A stretch of 6,399 nt of DNA from an uncultured Muribaculaceae bacterium (GCA_910586175.1 CAJUIJ010000017.1:6230-12628), one strand, 5' to 3'; shown: positions 1 through 6,281, numbered from the stretch's first letter. The notes: generated from the letters alone by a model not told the origin. Program-made: numbers and translations.

Positions 1-1
1 C

Positions 2-145
2 GCCCCGCCGCTCGTCACCACCGTGCCTCACGGCACATTCGAACGATGGCTTCGCTCAGTAGGCACCGGCAAACTGGGAGGACAACGCAAAGTGCCACGA
101 CTGAGCAACGACCGAAAAATTGTAGACAAACTACTAAGCTTATAA
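2..145 (+). CDS. GH3 auxin-responsive promoter family protein, C-terminal fragment (5' end outside window)
   Basis: The frame is open from base 2 and ends at TAA 143-145, giving 47 residues. The piece contains GKLGGQRKVPRLSNDRK, followed by a short helix-like end (IVDKLLSL). I recognise the pattern (aromatic/Trp, then GKLGGQ, KVPRL and an N-D/N-R motif) as the extreme C-terminus of bacterial GH3-family proteins, which are relatives of plant acyl-acid-amido synthetases that adenylate a carboxylic acid. The function of the Bacteroidota members is not established. The catalytic ATP-binding part would lie upstream of the window, so activity cannot be judged. The stop codon lies inside the first unit of a 9-bp tandem repeat. 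ugd follows 93 bases later on the same strand, so read-through transcription into ugd is possible. Overlapping frames in this stretch are explained by the repeat and lack family features. Confidence 0.72.
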   Translation, partial: APPLVTTVPHGTFERWLRSVGTGKLGGQRKVPRLSNDRKIVDKLLSL

Positions 146-201
146 ATCTTATAAGACCTATTACACCTATTAGACCTATTGGACCTATTAGACTTATAAG
201 C
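139..201. repeat. 9-bp tandem repeat island 1 (seven in-phase units)
   Basis: Seven consecutive 9-mers fit without a single indel. They begin at 139, 148, 157, 166, 175, 184 and 193. The four central units are variants of CCTATTRGA (one reads CCTATTACA), and the outer three are of the CTTATAARN type. The island lies between the GH3-like gene and ugd and includes the GH3-like stop codon. The two ends contain GCTTATAA (138-145) and its complement TTATAAGC (194-201), so the island can form an 8-bp closing stem. Because 9 bp is three codons, it stays open in some frames and yields spurious Leu/Ile/Pro-rich ORFs on both strands. Its function is unknown. Candidates are an mRNA leader element for ugd or a transcription boundary. 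Confidence 0.9.
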
Positions 202-238
202 CCAAGCACCTCTGATAAAACTAAAAAAACTAAAAGAT

Positions 239-1546
239 ATGAAAATAGCAGTAGCCGGCACAGGCTATGTAGGACTAAGCATAGCCACTCTCCTTGCACA
301 GCACAACAAGGTTACAGCCGTAGATGTAATCTCCGAGAAAGTTGAACTTATCAACAACCGCAAGTCACCAATTCAGGATGATTACATAGAGAAATATCTG
401 AGCGAAAAGCAGCTCGACCTCACCGCTACAATCGATGGTGCATCTGCCTATCGTGATGCAGACTTCGTAGTGGTAGCCACCCCCACCAACTATGACTCTG
501 ACCGCAACCATTTCGACACATCGCATGTGGAAGAGGTTATCGACCTTGTGCTCGAAGTAAACCCTGATGCGGTGATTGTGGTCAAATCAACCATACCTGT
601 AGGCTTCTGCCGCAACATGTATACAAAATACAACGCACTCGGTGTCAAGAAACTCAATCTTCTCTTTGCTCCGGAGTTCCTGCGCGAGAGCAAAGCCCTC
701 TACGACAACCTCTACCCTTCGCGCATAATCGTAGGTATACCTAAGATGATTGTAAAGGAAGACTTCCATGAGGAGAACGAGGCCATAAAGCGACTCGCCG
801 ACATACCATTTCTCACCGAGAAGGCTCACGAATTCGCAGCACTCCTTGAACAAGGCGCTATAAAGAAAGATATCCCCGTGCTATTCATGGGGCTAAAAGA
901 GGCCGAAGCGGTAAAACTCTTTGCCAACACCTACCTTGCGTTGCGCGTAAGCTACTTCAACGAGCTTGACACCTACGCAGAGGTTAAAGGCCTTGACTCC
1001 AGAGCAATCATCGAGGGTATCGGACTGGATCCGCGCATTGGCGAGCATTACAACAACCCATCGTTTGGTTATGGTGGTTACTGCCTGCCCAAGGACACTA
1101 AGCAACTGCTGGCCAACTATGCCGACGTGCCGCAAAACATGATGTCGGCCATTGTGCAGAGCAACAGCACGCGCAAGGACTTCATAGCCGACCAAGTGCT
1201 CAAGATGGCCGGATGGTATGACTATGCAGGAAATATCGACTACAGTAACGAGTCAGAACGCGAATGCACAGTGGGAGTATATCGCCTCACCATGAAGTCA
1301 AACAGCGACAATTTCCGCCAGTCATCGATACAGGGTGTGATGAAGCGCATCAAAGCCAAGGGAGTCAATGTAATAGTGTATGAGCCGACACTCGAAGATG
1401 GCACCACATTCTTTGGCAGCCGTGTGGTGAACGACCTCGACAAATTCAAACGCCTCTCGGCGGCCATCATCGCCAACCGCTACGATGAGTCGCTCAACGA
1501 CGTGAAGACAAAAGTCTACACACGCGACCTCTTCAGCAGAGACTAA
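239..1546 (+). CDS. ugd: UDP-glucose 6-dehydrogenase
   Basis: It oxidises UDP-glucose to UDP-glucuronate in two NAD+-dependent steps in the cytoplasm, supplying uronic acid donors for capsule, exopolysaccharide or lipopolysaccharide. The 435 residues begin with the Rossmann motif GTGYVG (7-12). The family signatures follow: KSTIPVGF (116-123), APEFLRE (144-150), the EAEAVKLFANTYLALR stretch with Lys226 and Asn230, and NNPSFGYGGYCLPKD with the catalytic Cys282 and Asp286. The C-terminal UDP-binding domain includes VGVYRL, SSIQGVMKRIKAKG and a final KVYTRDLF. From memory, it resembles E. coli Ugd (388 aa) closely along its length but is longer, mainly through extra segments near residues 167-195 and 323-343. 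The start is preceded by a strongly A-rich stretch (216-237) and no clear Shine-Dalgarno, as is usual in Bacteroidota. No other polysaccharide gene is in view, so the end product is unknown. Confidence 0.96.
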   Translation: MKIAVAGTGYVGLSIATLLAQHNKVTAVDVISEKVELINNRKSPIQDDYIEKYLSEKQLDLTATIDGASAYRDADFVVVATPTNYDSDRNHFDTSHVEEVIDLVLEVNPDAVIVVKSTIPVGFCRNMYTKYNALGVKKLNLLFAPEFLRESKALYDNLYPSRIIVGIPKMIVKEDFHEENEAIKRLADIPFLTEKAHEFAALLEQGAIKKDIPVLFMGLKEAEAVKLFANTYLALRVSYFNELDTYAEVKGLDSRAIIEGIGLDPRIGEHYNNPSFGYGGYCLPKDTKQLLANYADVPQNMMSAIVQSNSTRKDFIADQVLKMAGWYDYAGNIDYSNESERECTVGVYRLTMKSNSDNFRQSSIQGVMKRIKAKGVNVIVYEPTLEDGTTFFGSRVVNDLDKFKRLSAAIIANRYDESLNDVKTKVYTRDLFSRD

Positions 1547-1579
1547 AAACTGACCGATCTCACCTGTCTGACAGGGGAT

Positions 1580-1709
1580 GATAAGACTAATAGGGCCAAT
1601 AGGGCTAATAAATAGAAATAAGGCTAATACGATTTATTGATCGTATTAGCCTTATTGGTCTTATTAGGCCTATTAAGCTTATTGGGCCTATTGGCCCTAT
1701 AGTCTTATC
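1580..1709. terminator. nested inverted repeat between convergent genes, probable bidirectional terminator
   Basis: The outer arms are 1580-1588 with 1701-1709 (9 bp) and 1590-1603 with 1687-1700 (14 bp), perfect except for a single bulged A at 1589. The inner hairpin pairs 1617-1633 with 1640-1656, 17 bp without mismatch, around a 6-nt loop (1634-1639). It lies 33 bases after the ugd stop and 11 bases after the LRR gene stop, where both convergent transcripts should end. The U-tract expected of a classical intrinsic terminator is absent on both sides, so termination is inferred from position and structure. Other possibilities are an RNA 3'-end stabiliser or a DNA cruciform site. A small extra hairpin (CCTGT 1563-1567, ACAGG 1571-1575) precedes it on the ugd side. 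Confidence 0.6.
1651..1704. repeat. 9-bp tandem repeat island 2 (right arm, six units), with inverted copies in the left arm
   Basis: Units begin at 1651, 1660, 1669, 1678, 1687 and 1696 in strict 9-bp phase, with consensus CYTATTRGN (for example CTTATTGGT, CCTATTGGC). This is the same unit family as the repeat upstream of ugd. The left arm (about 1586-1631) carries the reverse-complement version (such as CTAATAGGG and CCAATAGGG), again spaced mostly by 9. The large inverted repeat is therefore two repeat tracts facing each other. This differs from the other two islands, which are all in one orientation. Confidence 0.8.
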
Positions 1710-1720
1710 AGTACAGTTTG

Positions 1721-3082
1721 CTATTTGAGTTTTACGACTTTTATTGCGCCTTTGCTTACGACTTTCACTATCAGCACGTCATCTTCGGGCAGGCCATCGA
1801 TTTCGGCCGAATCTGCATTGGGATTGCCCTGCCACACTGTCTTGCCATCGAGCGAATATACAGCCACACTATCTATGCTGCCGTTAGAACGCACGATTAC
1901 TGTGCCACCGTTGCGTGTCACACCCACATTAGCGAGTTCCGAATCAGTCACGGAGCCTACATCGGCACCACCATCCACGATATTGAAAAGGCGCCACACA
2001 GGATGCTCACGCCATACATCTCCTGTCTTCTGCTTGACATGCAGCAATATGTCGTAACGACCTTCTGCGTTTTCAAGACCTGAGAATGCAAGGTCGTCGG
2101 TCTCCGGTATGTTTGTGCCGAGCGGATTTACATTTACGGTCTCGAGTGAACCCATGTTGCGGAATGCATGAGCCTTGATTGACTTCACATCTGCACCCAA
2201 GCGAAGCGTCCTGACACTGTTATTGTTGGCAAATGCAGCCTCTTCGATGCTGTCTCCATTCAAATCGAGGTCGACAGTTCCGGCAGTTCCCGCCATTACA
2301 AGCGACGGATAGAATCCGTAAAGGAAAGGGAGTTCAGCCACCGAAGCATCGGCGAAGAAGGCTCCTTTACCCACAGTCATCTCATGCTCATAGTCAATAT
2401 CAAGTTCCACAAGGTCAGCACAATTTGCAAAAGCAAAGTCGCCCACCTCAGAGACCTTCGTAAGATTGACCGACTTCAACGCAGTGCCACAATAAGCATA
2501 TGCACCGATCTTGGTTACATCCGAAGGCACCGGCCGGGCATATTTCGAGCAATTCTCGAATGTGCGGTCAGGAACCTCGGTAATGTCAGCATCAAAATTA
2601 ACTTCAGTCAGGTTGACATCATCTTTGAAAATGCCTGTGCCGAGTGTAGGATTACCCTGAACAATCACAGAGACAAGATTGGAGCAAGCGGCGAAAGCTC
2701 GGTCACCTATCTTGGTGACTGATTGAGGCACAACAATACTCTTGATTGCACTCGATGCAAAAGCCGAAGTGCCGATAGACTTCAAATCTTCGGGCAGTAT
2801 GACACTCTCCACATTACTGCCTATGAGCATCATATCGGGCATCACTCCTTCCGGCAGCGACAATGCACTGAGATCAAGAGTCTTTATTGAAGGGCTGATG
2901 AACTTCAGCAACTCGAGGTCGGCCGCAGAAGCGGAACCTGAGAGTTTCAGCTGCGCATCGCGTGTATTGTTGATTGTAAGTTTCGAGGCGTTGAGCGAGC
3001 CGGGAGTCACTGCAATCTCCAAAGCTGACGAGGAGAAGCAAAAAGCCATGGCACCTAACGCAGACAACACTATCTTCTTCAT
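1721..3082 (-). CDS. secreted BspA-type leucine-rich repeat protein with putative type IX sorting domain
   Basis: The protein has 453 residues and begins with a classical signal peptide (MKKIVLSALGAMAFCFSSSA, cleavage near residue 20). There is no convincing lipobox around Cys15. Residues of about 63-365 carry leucine-rich repeats of the BspA/LRR_5 type, recognisable by recurring phrases such as SIGTSAFASSAIKSIVVP, KIGDRAFAACSNLVSV and SIKAHAFRNMGSLETV. Such proteins are usually exported surface or adhesion-type proteins; the ligand here cannot be told. The last 70 or so residues (383-453) have the layout of a type IX sorting domain: VAVYSLDGKTVWQG, a Gly-Leu-Pro turn, LIVKVVSKG and a terminal KVVKLK. 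That assignment is tentative because the usual YPNP motif is missing. The start lies 37 bases after the PorZ-like gene in an A/T-rich gap with no promoter that I can recognise, so cotranscription with rdgB-porZ is likely. Confidence 0.85.
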   Translation of the reverse strand: MKKIVLSALGAMAFCFSSSALEIAVTPGSLNASKLTINNTRDAQLKLSGSASAADLELLKFISPSIKTLDLSALSLPEGVMPDMMLIGSNVESVILPEDLKSIGTSAFASSAIKSIVVPQSVTKIGDRAFAACSNLVSVIVQGNPTLGTGIFKDDVNLTEVNFDADITEVPDRTFENCSKYARPVPSDVTKIGAYAYCGTALKSVNLTKVSEVGDFAFANCADLVELDIDYEHEMTVGKGAFFADASVAELPFLYGFYPSLVMAGTAGTVDLDLNGDSIEEAAFANNNSVRTLRLGADVKSIKAHAFRNMGSLETVNVNPLGTNIPETDDLAFSGLENAEGRYDILLHVKQKTGDVWREHPVWRLFNIVDGGADVGSVTDSELANVGVTRNGGTVIVRSNGSIDSVAVYSLDGKTVWQGNPNADSAEIDGLPEDDVLIVKVVSKGAIKVVKLK

Positions 3083-3119
3083 CTAAATATTATAATCGTA
3101 TTTGAAATCTTTTCACATA

Positions 3120-3383
3120 TCAGTTCACCACAAGCACCTTGCCCACTTGCACAAAATTGTCGGAATTAGGGGCATTGGTAGCTATGACAAAATAGACACC
3201 ACCCGGCACACGCTTGCGGTTCATATTGGTGACATCCCATTGGGCACGCCCACCGGTGGCGACACCGCACTCCTTCACAAGATTGCCTGCCACATCAACA
3301 ATCTTGATCATGGCATCATCTTGCAAACCCTCAATTGTCACGTAACCGAAAAAGTCAGATGCTACAGGGTTCGGATAAACCTT
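3120..3383 (-). other. type IX secretion C-terminal sorting domain of the PorZ-like protein
   Basis: Residues 946-1032 begin KVYPNPVASDFFGYVTIEG, continue with MIKIVDVAGNLVKE and VPGGVYFVIA, and end KVLVVN. This is the standard layout of the type A sorting domain (YPNP start, G-x-Y near the end, basic residue plus hydrophobic terminus). In ordinary cargo it directs outer-membrane export and is then removed. In PorZ it is reported to stay attached. Confidence 0.88.
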
Positions 3384-5666
3384 AGCTTCGTCACCACCTC
3401 CGGCAGAAGTGCCTGAGAGGAACAGTTCAGCCAAGCCCTTATCGGTAGAGGCCATGATGGAATTGGTGTCAGGATTGTAACCTATTGAATACACATCATT
3501 GTCAGGAAGTGGAGAATTGTCGGTAGTATAAGAGTTGAGCACTTCACGTCCGTCAGAAGATGTGCACATCACACCTGCACCCATGGTTGCAAACCATTTG
3601 TTGCCCGACTTGTCGGCAATGATACCGTTAACTTGCACTTTATTGAGCAAGTAGTCAGCAAGATTGGTTCCGTCATTACGTGCCACCTTAATTCGGCGCA
3701 CAGCCGAGGGATTATCAAAAGCCTCAGAGGGCTTGAAAGTAATCAAGTCATTCCCGGTCGAAAGCCACACGAGTCCTGTAAGAGGATCCTCATAATGTGC
3801 AAAACCATAAAGGAACTCCACCTTTTGGCCATCCTGGTCATATAATTCAGTCATAGTGACCATGCGGTCGTCCGATGTATCAGCCGGGGTGCCGTTATGG
3901 TCATATATTGTCAGACCTCCACCTTTGGTATTACCCTGGAGCAGGATAAGGTTACGGTTGGCCGATGTCTTGAGCGGCAAAATGAGAGGAGAATTTGAAA
4001 TCTTGGCACCCTTCACCGTGAGTTTGCGAAGCGGCTTGAAATTAGTGGCCGAAGTAACCGAAGCACGCTCTTCGGGCATCCAATACCAAAGTTCGGTATC
4101 TTCGCTGTCAGACTCTTTACGGTTGTTAGGCACAAGATGGCTGATCCATAATATGCCGTAAGCGTCAAAAGCAGGAGCGGAGAAAACGCAACGCTGGGCC
4201 CATGAGGCATTCTCCGGAGACTCCTCCACTGCCACTACAAATCCGGGATGGCCATAACCGCCGGTTCCGTCGCTGCGCTTCGATATATGTATCGAGTTCT
4301 CCACATTCTTCAGGTCAAGACGCATGAACCCACTGGTCACAGAACCGCAATATACATGGTCGGGATTCTTGGGATCAATGGCAATGCCGCGAGGATTGGC
4401 CAAAGCAAGACCTTTCGAATCGCTGCGATATGTAGCCGAGAGCCGGCTCCAATTCATATCCTTATAGCCGGAAAGCATATCCGATATACCGAAATAGTTT
4501 CCCTTTTGGTTCTGGAAAATATGGTCCATACTGTGATTTCGCACGAGCATGCCATACTCCGGGCTATATGCCATATATGCACTCAGGAAACTCGAGGATA
4601 CGTTGGGAAAGAAGCGGTCTTTCAGCACCGTCCACTTGTCGCCCGAAGCGGGCTTGCGTTTTAGCGAAATACCCTTGCGCTGTGCCGACATCCAGAAATC
4701 GGCTTCGTTGTATGTACCGAATAGAGCATTGCGGTCGTCAACCGGCACATTGAAAAATGCATCCTTGCCATCGGCATGCAGAATTGAGATTGAGTTAGGA
4801 TGACACAGAAGCACACCATTGGGGAGCGGTTCCACACCGCGCGAATTGCTACTTACCAGAGGGCGCGTGGCATAATTGTCACCATCCTTATACAGCAACG
4901 CCACGCTGCGATTGGAGGGGGCACCATATAGAATAACGATTCCCCGGTTTCCCATCGGATACATGCGCACCACATCAGCAGTGCCCGGTTTTTCAGGGTC
5001 AAAAGGGAACTCCGCGACTTTCTCAAAATTAGAGAATTGATATTCGCCCGGAGCTCCGCAATATATCGTATTGCCTGAAGCAAGCCACATCTTGCCGTCA
5101 AAGATCGATAACGCATTGACCGGCACATTGTAGACTCTCGACGTGCCGACCTCCTTATTGGAGTCGCTGATTGTATAATATCCGAAATCGGTTGTTATAT
5201 AGAGTGTACCGCTCGGATTGTCTACCGTTATCGACTTAATGGTCTTGGATGGAGCGGATTGCGAGAGTTTCAGGCCAGGCACAGTGTAAGTATCACCATT
5301 GTCGTAGATAAGGTCCACATTACCGTCATCAAATGCCACCACAAGAAACTTCTTGGCAAAATTATACTCAATGGCCATCACCGTATTGGAACTCAACAGA
5401 TTTTGCGTATTGAGCACCATCATCTCCTCACCCTCTTTATCGTAGCGCATCAATATGCCATAATGCTTCGACATTGCCGCCTGCGTGGGGTCATAGTCTT
5501 GCGATAGGCCGAGGAAATATGTGTACTTCTGCGTATCTATGATTCGCTCCATATTGCCGTCGTAAGAACCATGCAGACGCCATTGCTCAGCCTTGGCTGA
5601 AAAACCACAAAGCATCATGATCAAAAGCATGGAGAGAAGACCGAGAAATTGGCTGAGCTTGCGCAT
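3120..5666 (-). CDS. porZ: PorZ-like type IX secretion surface protein, possible nested start at internal ATG
   Basis: Read from Met185 of the fused frame, the product has 848 residues and all parts of a secreted protein: a signal peptide, a beta-rich region of two propeller-like blocks and a C-terminal sorting domain. The mature N-terminus EQWRLHGSYDGNMERI and the following IEYNFAKKFLVVAFDDGNVDLIY (in pieces at 283-305) resemble the first PorZ propeller. Residues 863-884 (IIADKSGNKWFATMGAG) look like a regulator-propeller blade, and NVYSIGYNPDTNSIMASTDKGL precedes the sorting domain. In P. gingivalis PorZ is a surface component required for type IX secretion, reported to work with the sortase PorU and anionic LPS. 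The identification rests on pattern recognition. The internal start is uncertain because the bases before it are GC-rich, unlike a typical Bacteroidota leader. Confidence 0.6.
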   Translation of the reverse strand: MRKLSQFLGLLSMLLIMMLCGFSAKAEQWRLHGSYDGNMERIIDTQKYTYFLGLSQDYDPTQAAMSKHYGILMRYDKEGEEMMVLNTQNLLSSNTVMAIEYNFAKKFLVVAFDDGNVDLIYDNGDTYTVPGLKLSQSAPSKTIKSITVDNPSGTLYITTDFGYYTISDSNKEVGTSRVYNVPVNALSIFDGKMWLASGNTIYCGAPGEYQFSNFEKVAEFPFDPEKPGTADVVRMYPMGNRGIVILYGAPSNRSVALLYKDGDNYATRPLVSSNSRGVEPLPNGVLLCHPNSISILHADGKDAFFNVPVDDRNALFGTYNEADFWMSAQRKGISLKRKPASGDKWTVLKDRFFPNVSSSFLSAYMAYSPEYGMLVRNHSMDHIFQNQKGNYFGISDMLSGYKDMNWSRLSATYRSDSKGLALANPRGIAIDPKNPDHVYCGSVTSGFMRLDLKNVENSIHISKRSDGTGGYGHPGFVVAVEESPENASWAQRCVFSAPAFDAYGILWISHLVPNNRKESDSEDTELWYWMPEERASVTSATNFKPLRKLTVKGAKISNSPLILPLKTSANRNLILLQGNTKGGGLTIYDHNGTPADTSDDRMVTMTELYDQDGQKVEFLYGFAHYEDPLTGLVWLSTGNDLITFKPSEAFDNPSAVRRIKVARNDGTNLADYLLNKVQVNGIIADKSGNKWFATMGAGVMCTSSDGREVLNSYTTDNSPLPDNDVYSIGYNPDTNSIMASTDKGLAELFLSGTSAGGGDEAKVYPNPVASDFFGYVTIEGLQDDAMIKIVDVAGNLVKECGVATGGRAQWDVTNMNRKRVPGGVYFVIATNAPNSDNFVQVGKVLVVN

Positions 5667-6218
5667 GGCGCGTCCGCGGTGCGATATCGCGTTCTTTTCG
5701 TCGGGAAGCATCTCCGCGAAACATTTGCCTGACTCCTTGGCCACGAATACCGGATCGTAGCCAAAACCACCTTCTCCATGTGGAGCGCAAGCTATCGCAC
5801 CATCCACACGCCCCTCGAAACAATGTTCCTCGCCATCAGCCACAAGTGCTATCACTGTGGAGAAGTGGGCATCTCGTTGCCGTTCGCCTTCCATTTCGCT
5901 GAGGAGTTTCTTCATATTTGCCTTAGAGTCGCATTCCTCACCGGCATAACGTGCACTTCGCACGCCCGGTGCGCCACCGAGCGCATCGACCATCAGGCCC
6001 GTGTCGTCGGCAAAACAATCATATCCGTAACGGTCGTGCACCCAACGTGCCTTAATCAGGGCATTCCCCTCAAGGGTGTCGGCTGTTTCAGGTATATCAT
6101 CATGGCAACCTATCTCGGCAAGCGACACAATCTCGAGCCCTGCCGGCATGATGCGACGGGCCTCTTCGAGTTTGTGAGCATTGTTGGTTGCAAAAACAAG
6201 TCTTTTTCGTTTATCCAT
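3120..6218 (-). CDS. rdgB-porZ: RdgB/HAM1 (non-canonical purine NTP pyrophosphatase) in frame with PorZ-like type IX secretion protein
   Basis: One uninterrupted frame of 1032 residues joins two proteins that are normally separate. Residues 1 to about 193 are a full-length RdgB, which hydrolyses dITP, ITP and XTP to monophosphate plus pyrophosphate in the cytoplasm. Residues 185-210 form a signal peptide. Residues 211-945 are a PorZ-like beta-propeller region, and 946-1032 are a type IX secretion C-terminal domain. There is no stop codon between the parts, and the other two frames near the junction close quickly without family similarity, so a simple frameshift does not explain the joining. 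Start Met1 fits the family (a basic N-terminus directly before LVFATNNAHKLEEA). The upstream leader is A/T-rich. Physiologically it is either a true fusion cleaved by signal peptidase, two products from two starts in the same frame, or a lost stop codon. The frame is certain; the protein products are not. Confidence 0.9.
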   Translation of the reverse strand: MDKRKRLVFATNNAHKLEEARRIMPAGLEIVSLAEIGCHDDIPETADTLEGNALIKARWVHDRYGYDCFADDTGLMVDALGGAPGVRSARYAGEECDSKANMKKLLSEMEGERQRDAHFSTVIALVADGEEHCFEGRVDGAIACAPHGEGGFGYDPVFVAKESGKCFAEMLPDEKNAISHRGRAMRKLSQFLGLLSMLLIMMLCGFSAKAEQWRLHGSYDGNMERIIDTQKYTYFLGLSQDYDPTQAAMSKHYGILMRYDKEGEEMMVLNTQNLLSSNTVMAIEYNFAKKFLVVAFDDGNVDLIYDNGDTYTVPGLKLSQSAPSKTIKSITVDNPSGTLYITTDFGYYTISDSNKEVGTSRVYNVPVNALSIFDGKMWLASGNTIYCGAPGEYQFSNFEKVAEFPFDPEKPGTADVVRMYPMGNRGIVILYGAPSNRSVALLYKDGDNYATRPLVSSNSRGVEPLPNGVLLCHPNSISILHADGKDAFFNVPVDDRNALFGTYNEADFWMSAQRKGISLKRKPASGDKWTVLKDRFFPNVSSSFLSAYMAYSPEYGMLVRNHSMDHIFQNQKGNYFGISDMLSGYKDMNWSRLSATYRSDSKGLALANPRGIAIDPKNPDHVYCGSVTSGFMRLDLKNVENSIHISKRSDGTGGYGHPGFVVAVEESPENASWAQRCVFSAPAFDAYGILWISHLVPNNRKESDSEDTELWYWMPEERASVTSATNFKPLRKLTVKGAKISNSPLILPLKTSANRNLILLQGNTKGGGLTIYDHNGTPADTSDDRMVTMTELYDQDGQKVEFLYGFAHYEDPLTGLVWLSTGNDLITFKPSEAFDNPSAVRRIKVARNDGTNLADYLLNKVQVNGIIADKSGNKWFATMGAGVMCTSSDGREVLNSYTTDNSPLPDNDVYSIGYNPDTNSIMASTDKGLAELFLSGTSAGGGDEAKVYPNPVASDFFGYVTIEGLQDDAMIKIVDVAGNLVKECGVATGGRAQWDVTNMNRKRVPGGVYFVIATNAPNSDNFVQVGKVLVVN
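5589..5666 (-). other. internal Sec signal peptide at the RdgB-PorZ junction
   Basis: Residues 185-210 read MRKLSQ (basic n-region), FLGLLSMLLIMMLCGF (hydrophobic core of about 16) and SAKA, with an A-x-A cleavage site before Glu211. It is a textbook type I signal peptide, but it sits 184 residues inside the reading frame. Other methionines at 197, 201 and 202 lie in the core without a basic n-region and are poorer starts. Confidence 0.85.
5640..6218 (-). other. rdgB: RdgB/HAM1 domain within the fused frame
   Basis: Residues 1 to about 193 match the family length (E. coli RdgB is 197 aa). Visible motifs are the N-terminal nucleotide-phosphate loop FATNNAHKLEEA (9-20), and FADDTGLMVDALGGAPGVRSARYAG in two parts: the DDTGL core with Asp71/Asp72 (catalytic acid by analogy with E. 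coli Asp69) and the GGAPG turn (81-85). Next comes GFGYDPVF (151-158) for base recognition, and finally the SHRGRA motif (179-184). All key residues appear intact, so the domain should be active if it folds. The helix expected after SHRG is AMRKLSQFLG, which is also the beginning of the PorZ signal peptide. Loss of this enzyme in other bacteria raises inosine and xanthosine nucleotides in nucleic acids. Confidence 0.92.
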
Positions 6219-6257
6219 CTATGATTTAACGAAAAAGACTTGCACTATATTGTAGTC

Positions 6258-6269
6258 GTCTTATAAGAC
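6258..6269. promoter_or_regulatory. 12-bp perfect palindrome upstream of rdgB-porZ, possible operator
   Basis: GTCTTATAAGAC is its own reverse complement and lies 40-51 bases before the rdgB start codon. Eleven of its bases (TCTTATAAGAC) also occur at 147-157, upstream of ugd. I cannot recognise a Bacteroidota promoter (TAnnTTTG with an upstream TTTG) close by, so the regulatory role is a guess from position and symmetry alone. It may be no more than a degenerate piece of the neighbouring repeat. Confidence 0.25.
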
Positions 6270-6281
6270 TTCGGGCAGTAA

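Noticed and set aside
139..201. CRISPR array
   Set aside because: Units are 9 bp and contiguous, without spacers, and no cas gene is in the window. The same holds for the tract at 6282-6398.
15..345. Overlapping ORFs on both strands rich in Ile, Leu, Gly and Pro (46-345 +, 15-299 -, 28-261 -)
   Set aside because: The low-complexity part is only the translation of the 9-bp repeat, the frames overlap the GH3-like end and the ugd start, and no family is recognisable.
1712..1720. TACAGTTTG as a Bacteroidota -7 promoter element (TAnnTTTG)
   Set aside because: Spacing between TA and TTTG is three bases instead of two, it points on the plus strand into the 3' end of the convergent LRR gene, and no gene follows in that direction.
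1718..2083. Plus-strand ORFs inside the LRR gene (1718-2083, 1725-2057, 2384-2722, 2742-3086)
   Set aside because: They are antisense to a well-supported secreted protein and show no recognisable domain.
3120..5666. PorZ-like region as a hybrid two-component sensor, because of regulator-propeller-like blades
   Set aside because: There is no transmembrane helix after the propellers, no histidine kinase or DNA-binding domain, and the end is a secretion sorting domain.
5664..5700. A simple frameshift as the cause of the RdgB-PorZ joining
   Set aside because: Both families are in the same frame right up to the junction, and the two other frames after the internal ATG close within about 15 and 27 codons without giving a better RdgB end.
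5778..6224. Plus-strand 148-codon ORF opposite rdgB
   Set aside because: It is the shadow of the highly conserved RdgB domain and has no family signal or leader of its own.
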